Source of the DNA: Corylus avellana
Lineage: Eukaryota > Streptophyta > Magnoliopsida > Fagales > Betulaceae
NCBI RefSeq assembly: GCF_901000735.1
Contig: NC_081543.1
Span: forward strand, 37,754,590-37,818,589
DNA: 64,000 nucleotides
Direction of reading: 5' to 3'
Shown: positions 11,161-25,201 of the stretch, piece by piece
How positions within the stretch are numbered: position 1 is the stretch's first letter
Layout: each line of letters starts with the position of its first letter
Translations under genes and position numbers: made by a program
Notes under the pieces: model-generated
Database searches by the model: none
Told to the model about the DNA's origin: nothing
Seen by the model: only the letters and a program-made list of their open reading frames with translations

Positions 11161-11330
11161 GGAAAATGTTAGGTGTTCTTCTAGTGTTCTCTTGGTGTTC
11201 TCTCAACTGTGATGTGACTTTTAAAATCACTGTTCAATTTAAGATTATCATTATTGACTTTTAATCTATTGGTGATTTTAAAAGTCACATCACATTTGGG
11301 AGAACACTAGAAGAATACCTACCATTTTCC
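11161..11330. mobile_element. fold-back MITE, 170 bp
   Basis: The left arm starts ggaaaatgttaggtgttctt and the right arm, reverse-complemented, starts ggaaaatggtaggtattctt. The arms pair for about 55 bases each, ending with gtgacttttaaaatcac, around a short AT-rich centre. No coding capacity is present. Confidence 0.88.
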
Positions 11331-11344
11331 AAATAAAAAACTAA

Positions 11345-11694
11345 GGGCCCGGTTGACATGCCTAAAAGTGCGTTTAACACTCAAAAAGTCTGTTTGAATA
11401 AAAAAGTACTAGTTTGGTAAAAAAAATTAAAAGCCATTTTAAGGGTTCAAAAAGCCTAAAAATAGCCAAAACGCACTTTTAGCAAAAGCTAGCTTTGGCC
11501 AAAAAACTCTTTTTTTTTTTTTTTTACTTAAAAGCTCTATTTCTCAAACCAATCACAAACAAACTCAAAGTATAATAAACTACTCTAATGATAATACTTA
11601 TCTCTAATATTTAAATTATAATCCATATTTCTAATGTTATCTTTAAAGATAACATATTATCCTGAGGTATTTTAGGCACATCCAAACCAGGTCA
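11345..11694. mobile_element. possible hAT-like non-autonomous element
   Basis: The left end reads gggcccggttgacatgccta. The right end, reverse-complemented, reads roughly cctggtttggatgtgcctaa. These ends resemble hAT-type MITEs. I could not confirm an 8-bp target duplication, so the borders are approximate. Confidence 0.4.
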
Positions 11695-13208
11695 AATATG
11701 AGCCGAAAAAATAAATAAATAAAATCTTTTCATTTTGATGCCAAGATTTCTAAAAATGTTCAATATTGTGTCTATATAATTAACTGGAGTCTTCTGTAAC
11801 TGTGAGAGGCTTCGATAGGACTTATTTAATTGGGTCTACTTGTTCATCCAATATGTTGTGCGGGTGGCATTTTACACGTATTGCAATACTAACCGATTAA
11901 ACTTTAAGAATTGATTTTGATTTTGAAGTACCCAAAAAACGATTTGAATTCAAACACCAAGGATTAGAACAATATTTTTCCCTTCTTTATAAACCCTAAC
12001 CTTTTAAAGGTTGGTTTGTGTTGAAACCAAAATTAATTATCATCATATTTACTTTTTTTCAAGAACCATGCCACAATAATTGGAATAGGGCAAAAAAAAA
12101 AAAAAAAAAAGTAAAAGAAGACTACCCATGATAAAGCACCAGAATTAGTAGCTTCCAATTACGGAAACAAGCAGCCCAGACATACATGATAAGCTTGAGA
12201 TGGTTGACACTTGACAGCATTAATTATGGGACTGAAGTTTGTCTCAATTATATGTTATATAGTCTTGCACCCTTCCCTCTATATATAAAAATAGTGTAGA
12301 GAGAATTATTGTCTAATAATCTTCCAACTACAACACGAATACCCCCTAAACAATTAATCTTACAAATTGATTAACATAAAGATCATGATAATTGCGTTTT
12401 TGAAAGCCACATATATATATATACACCCACGACTCTTTTACAAGTCACCATTCGTATCAACAAGTTGTAAAAAAATTGTCAATCAGTCATATAGGTCTAG
12501 CATTTTTTTTTTTCTTTTATTTTTTGGCCTCCCAAACTGGTCCACCATGCAACTTTTATTATAACACTTATTACATCCAATTGATATGACAGTCAATTTT
12601 TAATTTTATTTTAACAAAAGGTAATTAATAATGTCACGTTAGTCGAGTAAAATGAAATAGCGACGAAATAAAAGTGTGATTATTTTTAAAATGTTTTAAA
12701 TAAAGTAAGAGATTATGGAGGGGTGAGCATAAAGAGGCCTTTTAGGAGATAATTAGGATCTATTAAAAGCCAAATGATGATTAATTATTCCCTTATTAAT
12801 TAAACCATCACCCCAGAAATCAAGGTTCAGTTTGTACCTAACCCTTTTTTAACTACTAACTAGACTCGTAGTCTTTGTTGGATTGATGTTGGTAGTTTCA
12901 AGCCACCCCCACGAGCCTTTATCTTGCGCGTCCACGCCACGAACACTGAAAAAAATAATTTTCAATTGATCTCACGTTTACTAAAGGGTTTAATTAAGCT
13001 TAATTCCTCCAAAAATTATGTGAAGAATTCAAGTAATTTAACTAGTTAGTATTATTTTATACTTAAAAAAAAAAAAAAAAACTAGTTGGTGTATATATTC
13101 CCTTCAAACTCAACTTCTAAAATTTAATTAATTAACCTAATTTAAACAAACATCCCAAATGCTACTTAGCGTGTTCATTTAATAATGCAACTTTATTGTT
13201 AATATTAG

Positions 13209-13352
13209 AGTAATGCTACATACTATTCTCAATTCCACTGAACTGGTGTGGCAGTGCCCATCAGCCATTGTTTTTTTAAAAAAATAATCCAAAAACTGGC
13301 AGACATTGCCATATAAGCCTGGTAAACTGAGAGTATATTATGTAGCATTACT
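13209..13352. mobile_element. MITE-like fold-back element
   Basis: The ends agtaatgctacatactattc and (reverse complement of the right end) agtaatgctacataatatac are terminal inverted repeats. The interior keeps partial pairing. The end motif is shared in part with the elements at 4778-4916 and near 63110. Confidence 0.8.
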
Positions 13353-16300
13353 TTTAATATTATGTTGGCCACATAAATGTTAAGAATAAATCTAGTTCCT
13401 AATGTGCATATACGTGCTCGGTTCCACTCATTTAGGGTCCTATAGTTACGGTAGACAAAGTTTTTCTCCAAATCATATTGAAGAAAATTCCCTCATGCAC
13501 AGGGTGTCGAAGTCTATTAATGTGGCATATGTTAATCCTATTAAAAATGCATATCGAAATCACGCGTGATAAAGATAAACATTAGTTTAATAGACTGGAT
13601 TAAAGAAACACTATACAAATTCCTCTAATAATTGCAATTTAATTAAAGATTTCCTCTTTGTTTTAAAAATCCAAATGATCAAGTAAATTAATTAGGAGAG
13701 TGAAAAGGCATCAAACTATTCTGATTGTGACCGTTTCTTTTCTTTTTCTTTCAAATCTATCTAAAGACCCGGAATCTTGTTCTCCATTTTTCACCCCCTC
13801 ATGACCCTTTCTTTTGCAATTCTCTTATAAAAGTCTACTAACGCCGTGATATTCGCTGATTCACGTGAAACGAGGCTCAACTATTTCTTCTTCTTACCTT
13901 TATCTTTAACGTCCTAACTAACCTACAACATAGGCTTTTGCTTCTATCCTACTTTTTTTAATTTAATCCATGCAAATATATAAACTAACCACATCGACTG
14001 AGATCTTCAGCAATTTTATCCTTCAAATGTCCAAATATAAAAAAATTCTAATAAGATCTATTTGTTCGAGTAAGTTTCAGACAGTTCGTCCACCTTATTT
14101 AGATAGATAAATTGATCTTATAAAAACTCTCTCATATTTACTGTCCTTCTTCGATAAATTAGTTGGCCTTAGTTCAAACCTATGATTGCAGTTGAATAGT
14201 CGGTTGTGCATTTTATATTAAAGGAGAAGAGATTGATCATATCCATTAGTTTTTTAAGTTTTTTAAAGAAAGATGATGGGGGGTGAGAAAAAGTTTGTGA
14301 AATGAGCTAAAGAGATCGTGGAATGGTCAAAAGAGATGTTGTTACATTCCTTTTCAAATTTTCAATGCTATAGTATTCTCGACTAAATGGAGTTTTTCTA
14401 CTACTCATTATATATGGCCCCATATTTAGATTTTGATCAGGGTCAAGGGCCTTAGAAAGGTGTTTAAAATATAGCATTAATATTTGATGGGCGGTTTCTT
14501 TTCATCCCTCTAGATCTATCTCCAAGGGAAGAGGGTTTTAGTGTTTAAACCAAGTCAAAATTAATCGGAAAAAATATACTTTACCGTCCAATATATCACC
14601 ACTTTGACATTTTAGCCTCACAAGTTTGAAAAGTTACACTCAAACTCCACAAACTGTGACAATTTAACCCATTCGTTAAGTTTTTTTCGTCTCCTTCCAC
14701 AGAATTGTAGCCACTCGGGGTTAAATACAATTTTTTTAAAAAAAAATTAAGGAAAAAAAAAACTCCCAAAACCCTAGGCAAACTAGATACTAGATAGGCT
14801 CCTCTATCCAGATTTTCTAGAAGCATTCTCATTCTCTCTTGATAGAGGGAAGGACTTGTAATTGTTTTTTCTTTCTTGTTAATTGTTATATATATATATA
14901 TATATATATATAGTTATTATTATTTTGAGACCAGATTTGTGGCCACATAAAGTACAAGATGATTTGAATACGCATGTCCAGCAAGGTTTTGCAAGCCTTA
15001 AGAGGGACAGCTTGCCCACAATACATTAAACGCAGTAATGGTATGGTACTGAATTTATCACGCAAAATGAAAAATGGTCTGGGTTTTGTCACGACCAAGA
15101 TAAGCCTAGCTAGCTACTTTATAGATTGTCATAAAGAAACATTAATTTACTAGGTTAATTTATAGCCTCTATTTATTTTTCACATGTATCTGTAGGTTCA
15201 TAAATACGTTTGAGCAGTTTGTTACTCCCTAGCTAGATATAGAAGTGGGTCTTTTGTTTCTTTTGATTGGTTAATGAGGTGGAGATTTTCTTATCCCTAT
15301 CCTGCAGCTTTTTCCTGCAAATGAGCTAGTGTGATAAAAACGGCATGCATGGATGAAATGAGGCAATTTTCCAGATTCTACATGCCATCTAATTTATCAT
15401 GCTAAGATGGTGGCGACACAATTAAAGAGATTCCAGCAGTATGAACAATAAATATGAGATTAGTTATCATGGGATTCCTCCATGTGTTTGAGTAGGTCTC
15501 GGACAGTCTATTCATTTGTTGAGAATAAGTATTACTGAGTTTCGTATGCTAGCAATTAGAACAACAAATTGACGGGAACCCAGATCCGTGTAGAGAGAAA
15601 GAGAGAGAGAGAGAGGAGAAATAATAATTAGACCAAAGAAATTAATGCGAATGGATCCTTCTGAAGCAACCATAGAACTTGGAAGAGTTGTAAGCCTATA
15701 CCCGTCATAATAACTTTATTCAACGGTTTTGGGAAACGTAGGCCTGCATGGAATTTAGGATTTCGAACTACAATAACGAGAAGGGATTGGATCGCCAAGC
15801 AGTTTCATTTTTTCTCTTGTGTCTAAAGCAAAGATGTAAACAATATTTATAAAATATCGAGTGTGGAAATTTATGTAAAATATAGAAGAAAGAGAATAAT
15901 TTGGGAAGAAAAGAGAAGAAAAGGAAGAGTCCAAAGGAGTACATTGTACTCTCGTTCAATTAATTTACAATAATAGACATGTCTCCTATTTATAAAGAAA
16001 AGATGGTAGGTGGAGATGACATAAATAAGGTAATTAAATCTCAAACCTAAATGGTAAATTCTAGTCAAGGAATATTCTATCAACCTGGAACTTGCTATTT
16101 AGTATTCTCTCATCTTCCCTTTTGAAAATCAACCATCGGATATGTAGGATACATATCAATCTAATATGGAAAGAGATGTGTTTGGTGTCATTCTCTTACA
16201 CGGATTAGGATTCCCTACAATTTTTTAAAAAATAGTAGATTCTCAAATTATATTATTTTGGTCTTTTTAAGCATCGAAATGCTTGAAAAATACTATCTAT

Positions 16301-16698
16301 TAAAATCGTGGTATGCTCCAGTTGAAAATTAAGTATATTTTTCTCACGTCGTTGCTCTCTATGCTGATAAAAAGTTTGAGCAAAAAATTGTCTTTTTATT
16401 TTATGAAGAAGAAGTGTATCTACAAAAGTGAAGATAAAGCCTTTTGCAAAGAAAACTATGCTTGGTTACCTCAATAACATGCCACATTTTCAATAGCTAG
16501 CATTTTTCAAGCCTTTCAATGCCTAAAAATGTTTGAAATACCTAACTTGAAAATTCTACAATTTTAAAGAAATTATAGGGAATCATGATTCCTCTTGCAT
16601 ATCTATTGTCCTTCTCTTTTGCAAATTTACCATTGAATCTGTAGGACTCACATGTAAGTCCCATAAATTTAATGATGGATTTGCACATCTCTTGTACG

Positions 16699-16768
16699 GA
16701 GCAAATCTACCATTAAAATTGTGACACACATATATGTGAGTCTCACAATTTTAATGGTAGATTTGCTC
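16699..16768. repeat. perfect 26-bp inverted repeat (hairpin)
   Basis: Arms at 16699-16724 and 16743-16768 are perfect reverse complements (gagcaaatctaccattaaaa outermost). The 18-base loop contains the palindrome cacatatatgtg. A diverged relative of the same structure lies just upstream at about 16620-16685, suggesting a fold-back element cluster. Confidence 0.88.
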
Positions 16769-19096
16769 ATTTCTTATACGGAAAGGGACACGAGATGTGG
16801 AAGAGAATGAAAACAAACATTTATCATTTGTAAAACATATAGTCTACTAGGTAATGCTAGAAGACATCTTTATGTCCCTTTTGCGTTCTTACAAACTAAT
16901 ATTAACTTTAAAATCACCATTGAATTTGTGAAACATAAGATCAATATTGTAACACTCAACAAGCTAAATAAAATCATTTCTATTTCCAGTGAAATAGATG
17001 ATCATAGTTCGAATTTTGTTTTGTTGTACGAAGTACATAATGCCATGATATTTAAAATTTTTTAAATAATGTGACAACATATTTATCATATGACAGCATA
17101 TAAACTATTAGATTTATACAATCTAATCTCACCCATGACATAAACCTTAAGATCTTATTCCCCGTTACACTTTTTTTTGTATGGGTAATACTTCAATTGT
17201 TCATTCTTGTTCTTTTCTTTCGGCTCAATATTTAGCCATTGTAGACGAAGTTTAAAGACTTTAAAGAAACATCAACTTACTAAATGAACCGCTTCTAATC
17301 GTATCTTTAAAAACATTCTTACGTCTAATCCTTTTATTTCTTCATTTAGGATCAATTGTGGGAAAGACACCACTGTAACTCTCCCTTTTTTCCCTCTCCC
17401 ATTGATTAGAAAAAAATATATATATATTAAAGAGAGACTGTACAACCGCAATTGTGCCTTAAGCTTTGAATTAGAGAATAAAGAAGTGGATACAATGAAT
17501 TCACAAGGAATTCAATTCCCATGACGTAACAGATTTAGACAAACAGGGCAAAAGAACACGTACACTCCTTTCTATCAACACCAAAAAAATTTCCGACACT
17601 AAGAAAATAGCTTCTTTGAAAAATGGAGTCAACAATTCAAAAAGTATAAAGAGAAATTGCAGAAATTCATTCTATGATTGATGGGGTGTGATAATGTAAT
17701 AGTGGGTCATAAAGGCACCAAAGAGGGCAACAAAAATTACAAATTGAATTGCTATTGGAAGATAATACAAACTAGGATTACAGCTAAATATTGTACAGGG
17801 AATGAATATTGGAGCTTCCTCAACCGTCAATTATCTGAATGCCACATCTGCTATAAACTACCTGTACTGAAACAAATAATTCATTAGAGATCCCCCTTCA
17901 TAGATAGTTGCAAAGGGAAGAGCAATATGAACTATAAAATATTTAAATATAAGGTTCACACCCTAAGATTTCTACATTGACAACAAACTGAAAAATATGA
18001 AACCTCTCCATATATTGCAAAATTAGATGTAAACTTCCACATTTATTATTGAACAAACATTTGTGTGTGTCATGGCCATTGATCTCAATCTTGATGCTTT
18101 TTTCTAGCCGTATCAGTCTTCTAAAACATCTTTAGAGAAGCCATAATATGAAAGCATCAGAAACTATAACTCTAAATTTCTTGAGATTGCATGGATAGCA
18201 TAGCATATGTATCCAAATCAAAAAAATTACTCGTTGCCTTTTATTTGTTTGATCTTTATCAGATTCATTATCTCCTAGAGAGAGACTGAAAAGGTTTCTC
18301 ATCTTATTACCCAACAAAAAGAGGTCCCAACCACGCCCTCTTGAATTCCTAATAAACACAAACTCCAGGGAAGAATATCCAATAAATAAAAGATGAGTGT
18401 CAAAAGCTAGGGGACATTCATGTCTAATGAAATGAGTACTCAGTTAGGTGAGAACGTTGATTGGTCATTATTTCAATAATTAAAATAAACTAATTTCACA
18501 GTAGCAAGCATATCCAAAAAGTGCATACTACTTGCCTAGTAAATTACTAAAACATGTTATGTGCAACATGGTTTTAGGTTCAGCCTCTATAAGTTTGAAA
18601 TATTATTGGGAAAACTAAAGCCCATAAAAGATTACTAGAACAATTATTTTAACCTTCTCTCTTTGCAGGTCCTCCTCCCACCCCAGCCGGAACTCTCCCT
18701 CTCACTTTCTGTACTAAAGGTCAAATGAATCAGAATATATTATCTCCATGTTCTCATGTAAAAGTGAAAAGAGTATTCTTTGTTGACTCCATTAATCACA
18801 TCATGCACCGATTCAATCAACCAAAAAGCCACATCCATAATTATCATTTTCTAAAAAGTTTCCCACAAAACGTTTTATATTACATAAGAGTATTATTATT
18901 CCAAAAAACAAGCAGTTTATACAGCTAACATTTACAAGTCCCATGCTCTCAATGACAAAAGATAACCAACACAAGCAAAAGGCCAGAAATAAACAAGACA
19001 ACAGTTAGGCCAACGCATATCAAATACCTGATAAAAGAGAGCACCAAAAAGGTGCAATGAAACCAAATCAATCACCAATGTATGTGCATGAGCAGA

Positions 19097-22000
19097 TTAA
19101 CTGGAAACAGGTTGAAAAAGTCCTTTAAATTCATCATAGAACCATCTGCAAAACAAAACCATCCTCTCGTTAAACAAGAGCCAATATCAGCCAAGTCACT
19201 CTCTGCTTCGATAAATAACAATACATATTGGTTAATATTTATTACCATAACACTAATGAACAAGCACTGGATTGTCTTCATGCAGCACTAAAGGATTTGC
19301 ACACAAGGCAAATCCAGACCAGGTCATAGGATTACAATGGGGCAGATTCAATTGGGCCCTTCCCTGCCCCGCCCCTCGTGGAACTTGATTACAAACTTAT
19401 TCAGGATAGAGTTACATTGGAATTAAAGACCTACCCCAATGTGGCTTTAGGTCAGGGATAGGTTTCCACCTACTCTGGCCCATCTCACCCTGTTCTGATT
19501 TAACTATGCAAGAGAGGCGTTGCTGTGTAAAATTATTACAACCCAGCCTTTGGGGAAAAAAAAAAGTCCACTTTAGAAACATGTTACAAGAAAACCATCT
19601 GTGTAGGAATGTCATGACAGATGTTATCTCACTCTTCTAAGTTTTAAATTATTTCACGAGAACTTTTGAATGCCATAAGCTATGGTATGGTGGCACTCCA
19701 TCATCGACTTTCACACTTGACAGCGAGATAATTTATCGATCCAAATTGTTCAAATAAATCTACGGACTATAAAAAGTGGTAAAATGATTTATATATTTAT
19801 TTATAATTGAAAGGTGATTAGCATAGCATGTTTGAACCAAAAAATAAAGTTCTTTTTTTTTTTTTAATTTATTTTTTATAAAAAGAGCCATTTACTTTCT
19901 AATTTTAGTTTTGTTCCCGCTTATATAAGATGTTCTTAATCTATTAAATAGCCAAAACAGTTACAAAACCCACATATATATAAAAGTGGGTGAGGACCCA
20001 TCAAAATTGATGGGGTGTCATCCTACCATTATTTATCCTTATTCTACACACTTATATAGGTAGTTATTTACACTATTTCATCTCATTCTCTTCCCTTTCC
20101 ACAAGACAACAAGCATGAAACACTGAGCACAAAACAAAATCATTAAAATCTAAAGTTTTAGAAGTATCCATAGCATAGATCAAGATTCCTGATACATTTC
20201 AAATAAAGCATATTTTCACCAACTATGGTTACACAAAAAAGTTAGTCAGATTTCCATGCATGTACGCACACCTAGAACCATGTAAAAGAAATATTCTCTG
20301 TACTTTTCCTTTCAAGGGCAACTGCAAGAAGTAATGAAGCAATTGCTTGGAAAGTAAGAAATGATGAGACATACTTGCACAGGAAAACTGGCTGTAATCC
20401 AATACTTGCATTGGGTCCTGCCTGACTCCGTCTTTCACTTTCTTCACTAAACTTGGCAGGAGGCAGAACTTCGCATGGGCCTTGGATCAAACCAGCCATT
20501 ATTGTGCTTTCATGATTTGATTCATAGACCTAGAACAGAGCAACGAGTTCATATGCACTTTATATGAATTATTGCATATACCATCCATTCATATGCCAAT
20601 TCAAGAAGAGGGAGAGGGTAGAATCTCAATTAACTAACATAACACACTACACTAAATGTGATCACAGTGGTGCATGCTACTTTTAATCAAGTTCTACGTG
20701 GCTGTGATCGTGAATGAATCCACATGACCAATATCTCAAGAGGTCAATCAATTAGTCAGCTATATAACCAACCACAGATTTTTCATGTTGATAATTAAAA
20801 AAAAAATTGTATACAAGAAAATTATTCACCTCATTGCTCTCAGGGGCACATGGGCGCCCAACATTCTCAGGCAAGTCGCCAGGAAAATAGCACCTTGTGA
20901 CAATAACCCACTTTGACCCAGTTTTGCTGTCCTCCCACATGGACTGCAATCAAAAACAAAATTCATGACTTCATATTATAACCCCTGGTAGAAAATATTT
21001 TTACAAGATGCAACAACTGATAAGCAATTTCAGAAGAGGAAAGGAAAGATCTACAATTCAAAAACAAGTTGTAACCAAGAGAAAGAGCTCATATCATATA
21101 AAAAACCAAATCTAGTTATCTCATGGGTGTAGGGTGTAGATGCACAAGCATTAAAGCTACAACTATCATAGAGTGCCAGATTATTTGCTTGCCTGAAGCT
21201 TCGAGGGTAACAATTCACCATGGTTGGAAGGAAAAAGGGCGTGATCCTGCAGTTTATACATTACTCCATTAACTCTACAAGACTGGTAGAACGATTTCCC
21301 TTCTAAAACTTGGATAACGTTGCCAATCCATTCCACACTCCGCAAGCCATCTGAAGGAAACCCAGAACGTTCACTCCCTGTACAAGTTTGAAATCCCCCA
21401 GAAGGAGTTGCCTGAGCAACAAGTTGGTCATCTTGCTTAGTATCAGATACTGAAGTACAGTCAAGATTTTCTCTTATCTGAGATTTTTCAGGATCTTTGA
21501 CAGCAAGGTCATTGTCATCACAATTCTTTGATGGAACCTCAGCACATTTAGGCAAGTCTCTCCAGTCAACAACTTGCGAGTTGTGCAAGGGTTGGGAATG
21601 ATTAGACTTACTACTTACTGTTTCAGATACTTTAGCAGGAGACTCTGTCTTTTGTTGAAAAGATCTCTCTTCAAGCGTAGATAACTCATGATCTTTAAGA
21701 TTTTGAGCAGACTTTACACTTGATGAGCCAACAGGAGGAGAATAACTAGCTTCCCCCAAGGGTTTTGATGGGATATTAGGGGAAGCTCCAGAAAAAGTTT
21801 TGTCATCCATAATTTTACTGCTTGATATGCTGTTATTCCCTTGAGTTTCTCTTGCATTAGGAATCTTTACATCAGATGCTGACTCAACATGATTGGTGCC
21901 TGCACTACTAGCATGTGTGGGACTTTGTAGAGCAGAGCTTCCATTTGCTGTCATCTTCGGCTGATTGACCTTTGGATCTAAAGTTCCCACTTTCTTCTCT

Positions 22001-25000
22001 GAAGATGACACCTTCATAGGAATCTCAGGAGACAAATTTGGTTGATTTGTACCACTTCTCATGACACGACCATATTTAGGGGGCAAAGGTTTCCCTTGGG
22101 TCAACGTCAAGCACCTCATGCAGTGCCACTCACCTCTAGGAATTCCCTTTTGATTAGGCTGCATACACTTTAAGTGATATCCTTTCTCACAAGCATCACA
22201 AAGAAGAACATTATCAACCTCACTGATGGTAAGCTGGCACAATTGGCAAGTTAAAGCCTTATTCATGTAATCCCTTGACGGAGGATTCCACTTAGGGTGA
22301 TCAGGACGCTGTGGTTGTAATAACTTCTGAACAAGTTTAGCAATTTCATTGTGATTATTACCAAGTGAAGGGGCTTGGACAAAGCCCATTCCCTGCAGAG
22401 GCTGCTGTATATTTGGCAAATTTCCAGGTGCCGTTTGAGTTACAAATGGCCTAAAGCTCTGATCTCTCGCTCCTTGAGTAGCTACTCGTGACATATTTAT
22501 TTCAACAGTTCCCTCAACCTTGGCAGAACTATTATTTGGCACCTTGTTTTCTTGCCCACTTTTAGCTGCTGAGGCAGATTGGGTTTGTACAGACCATGTA
22601 GGAGCATTCACCAGTGGGTGGTTTGCAGAAGAATTTGCTGAAAACAGAAATATATGAAGAATAAATTCTTATAACTTATCACAAAAAAAAAAAAAAAATC
22701 ATAGCTTAAGCAACTGGAAAGAGCCATCAGGTTAGTTGCAACAAACTGTAAGCTAAGAAGAGAAAATGGCAACAATATAAATTAAAAGTTACCATTGTAA
22801 CTTCACCTCGCCCAACAACCCTACCCCCAGCGAAAAATAAAAAAGAGGTTGATGGTAATGGAGCAAGCACAATTACCCAACTAACTATTCCAACAAAGGT
22901 CAAAACACTATTCTCTGAAGTAGCGAAAAATAGCTGTCAAGTGAATATAAACAAAATTCCAGTCAAGCATTTAGGCTATAGCAAAGAGAATGCCCTTGGC
23001 CAGTCTCTTATGTGTGCTAGAATTCTCCAGGCAGGCTATCTAATCTTTTTTCTGGTTGATACTTTTTTCAGTTTTGTATTAAACAACAAACATAAAAGAT
23101 TCAGAAATCTTAAGATTATTTTGAAAACAGAAAATCCCTCTCATCAATTTTCGTAAGAGGGGAACATTACCTTGTAATTGCGATGCATAAGAAGACCCAT
23201 TTGATCCTCCATCCAATTTGAACTGTGCTCTTTCAACTTTAGCCAATGATAAGGAAGAAGAATCTCTTCCTAAATGACCGCTAGGCAATCCTCTAATACC
23301 TGGTCTAACTTCATTAGTCGGCAATTGATATTGTATGGAAGTAGAAGTTACTGCAGAAGCATGACCTAAAGGTGAAGAAGCTGGGATGCCACCAGAAGAA
23401 ATTGGCAGATTGCTTGGTTTATCTGATGGAAAAGTACGCACAGTATGCAATGCCCCACTGATTTCAGCCGATGTACTAGAGCTTGGTTGCACGGGGTGAG
23501 AAGTATATGCAGTAGTATGTGCAACAAAATTCTTCGACTCATCCATCTAGGGAAATAAAGAAGCATTACAAAGTATATCAGAGAATAAATTAATCATTTA
23601 GCACATTAAACACTAAATCCTAGAAAAAAGTTTTTGATAATTTGGAGCCTCTAACTTGGTGTTTGCAATTCAATATCAAAGACATTGAATACACATGGAC
23701 TAGAAGACTAATAGAGGGAGAGTATACTCTTAGGACACTCTGGTTGCATGACATAATTCTGGACCCATCTGAATAACCCTCTTCAACATAAGTCAGGCTC
23801 AAACTACGTTTCACCAACTTTCTCTGAGATACTCATTCTTGGGTTGATCACCAAGTCCAAGATCCTCAAACCAAGTAAGCCAATTTTCTAGAAATTTTCA
23901 CAATTTTGATGGTTACTAATTGATGAAACTAACACAAAGATTCAAAATTCTAAAATCTAACATAGAAACCTAAGATTTCAAAACCTCAATTCCATATCCT
24001 CCACCACATTCTCCAATGATGGGCACATAAGCACTCTACTACACTGAACACAGTAAATGTTGAATAAAAAGGTTCCACTTCAGGTGGGAGTCAAACCTCA
24101 GTACAAATACAAATACTTTCTTCACACCTTGCTCGATGAGCATGAAACTGGTTATACAACACAGAGAACAACAGTTACTAGAGACTCGTACCACTAAGAC
24201 TAACAGCCAAGTAACAGTTACAAAACAAAAAACAACCCACAACCCATCATGCTCTCAACTTCCCTTGCCACATCGTCTGTTTCAACTTCCACAGACAGGG
24301 CATAACAGAGCCCACATTCTGGTCGGTTTGTATCATCTAACCATCAAACAAATATAACACAATTCCATAATCAACATTACTGACACCAATTCCAACAAAA
24401 CTCAAACCAAACATCGTGATAAATATTCCCTTAACTCAAAAGCTTAAACTCATAGTAAATAATGAATTTACTCAATTTAGAATATTTTAACACTCTCCCT
24501 CACATATGACCCTAGACTCTTGGCTTAGAATATTCTAACACCCATTTACATGTGGATCCAGACTCTCCCTCGGTAAGTAAACTACACCTATTGCCATATC
24601 ATAATAAATTAGAAATATCTCAAAAGCTCAAGTTTAGTGAATTTAATTCTAACACATAGCATATAACACAAATTCAAATCTAACTTAGTGCAGTGAATTT
24701 AAGTGTAACACATACTTATAAAAAAATTGAATTCTAGCACATAGCATACGACACAATTCAAATCTAAATCAGAACCCTGACCTTCCTCTTTGCATTATCA
24801 AACTTCTCCTTGATAGTCAACTTGGGAGTCCGAAACCCTAGCCGCTGATCCTTGAGCTTGCCATTGAGCCCCAAATCCTCAATCACCGCCCCAATTGCCT
24901 CCCGGCCCACCACGTCCTTGGGCGCCAGGGCCGCGCAGGCCTCTGCCAGCTTGGCCCTGGCCTCCACCATAAGCTCCACCTCCGCATCCGTCGGGCCCTT

Positions 25001-25201
25001 CCCTCCGCCTCGCATCCTCGCCATCGCTGACAGCACCAGCACGATCTCCGCCACTCTCTTCAGCTCCCGCCCCGGCCCAGTCCCAGGCCCAGGCCCAGGC
25101 CCAATCTTGGCCCTCTTGCTCGTCCGGGCCCCCAAGTCCTCGTCCCCTCCGTTCGACGGTTCGGCCAGCTCCATTGGCTCGACCCCGACCGTCGGATCCA
25201 T
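19097..25201 (-). CDS. PHD-finger and BAH-like domain chromatin protein
   Basis: Six exons, 25201-24782, 23546-23171, 22637-21193, 20943-20830, 20529-20375 and 19145-19097, join to 852 residues. The N-terminus is acidic, then Pro-Gly rich (PGPGPGPGTGPG), with a conserved block LGLNGKLKDQRLGF. A C4HC3 PHD finger lies at about 396-441: C396, C399, C412, C415, H420, C423, C438, C441. A long Ser-rich region follows. The C-terminus from VEWIGNVIQVLEG through RCYFPGDLPENVG, NEVYESNHE and GPCEVLP has the pattern of a BAH domain, ending FLCKWFYDEFKGLFQ. It probably reads histone marks in the nucleus. It resembles Arabidopsis At3g20280 as I recall it. The third intron must use a GC donor (21192-21191); a GT-only model would stop three codons further on and lose the BAH-like region. 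Confidence 0.88.

Larger units (their letters stand above)
10519..19096. other. long gene-poor spacer between IAMT1 and the PHD gene
   Basis: About 8.5 kb hold no frame with a recognisable protein. The stretch is AT-rich with many poly-A/T runs, a (TA)n tract at 14887-14912 and a (GA)n tract near 15595-15615. It also holds fold-back elements (listed separately). Around 14560-14760 an AT-rich text resembles the inner part of long-TIR elements found elsewhere in the window, but I saw no partner arm. The right end, roughly 17.6-19.1 kb, probably includes the PHD gene 3' UTR. Its length cannot be set from sequence alone. Confidence 0.6.
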
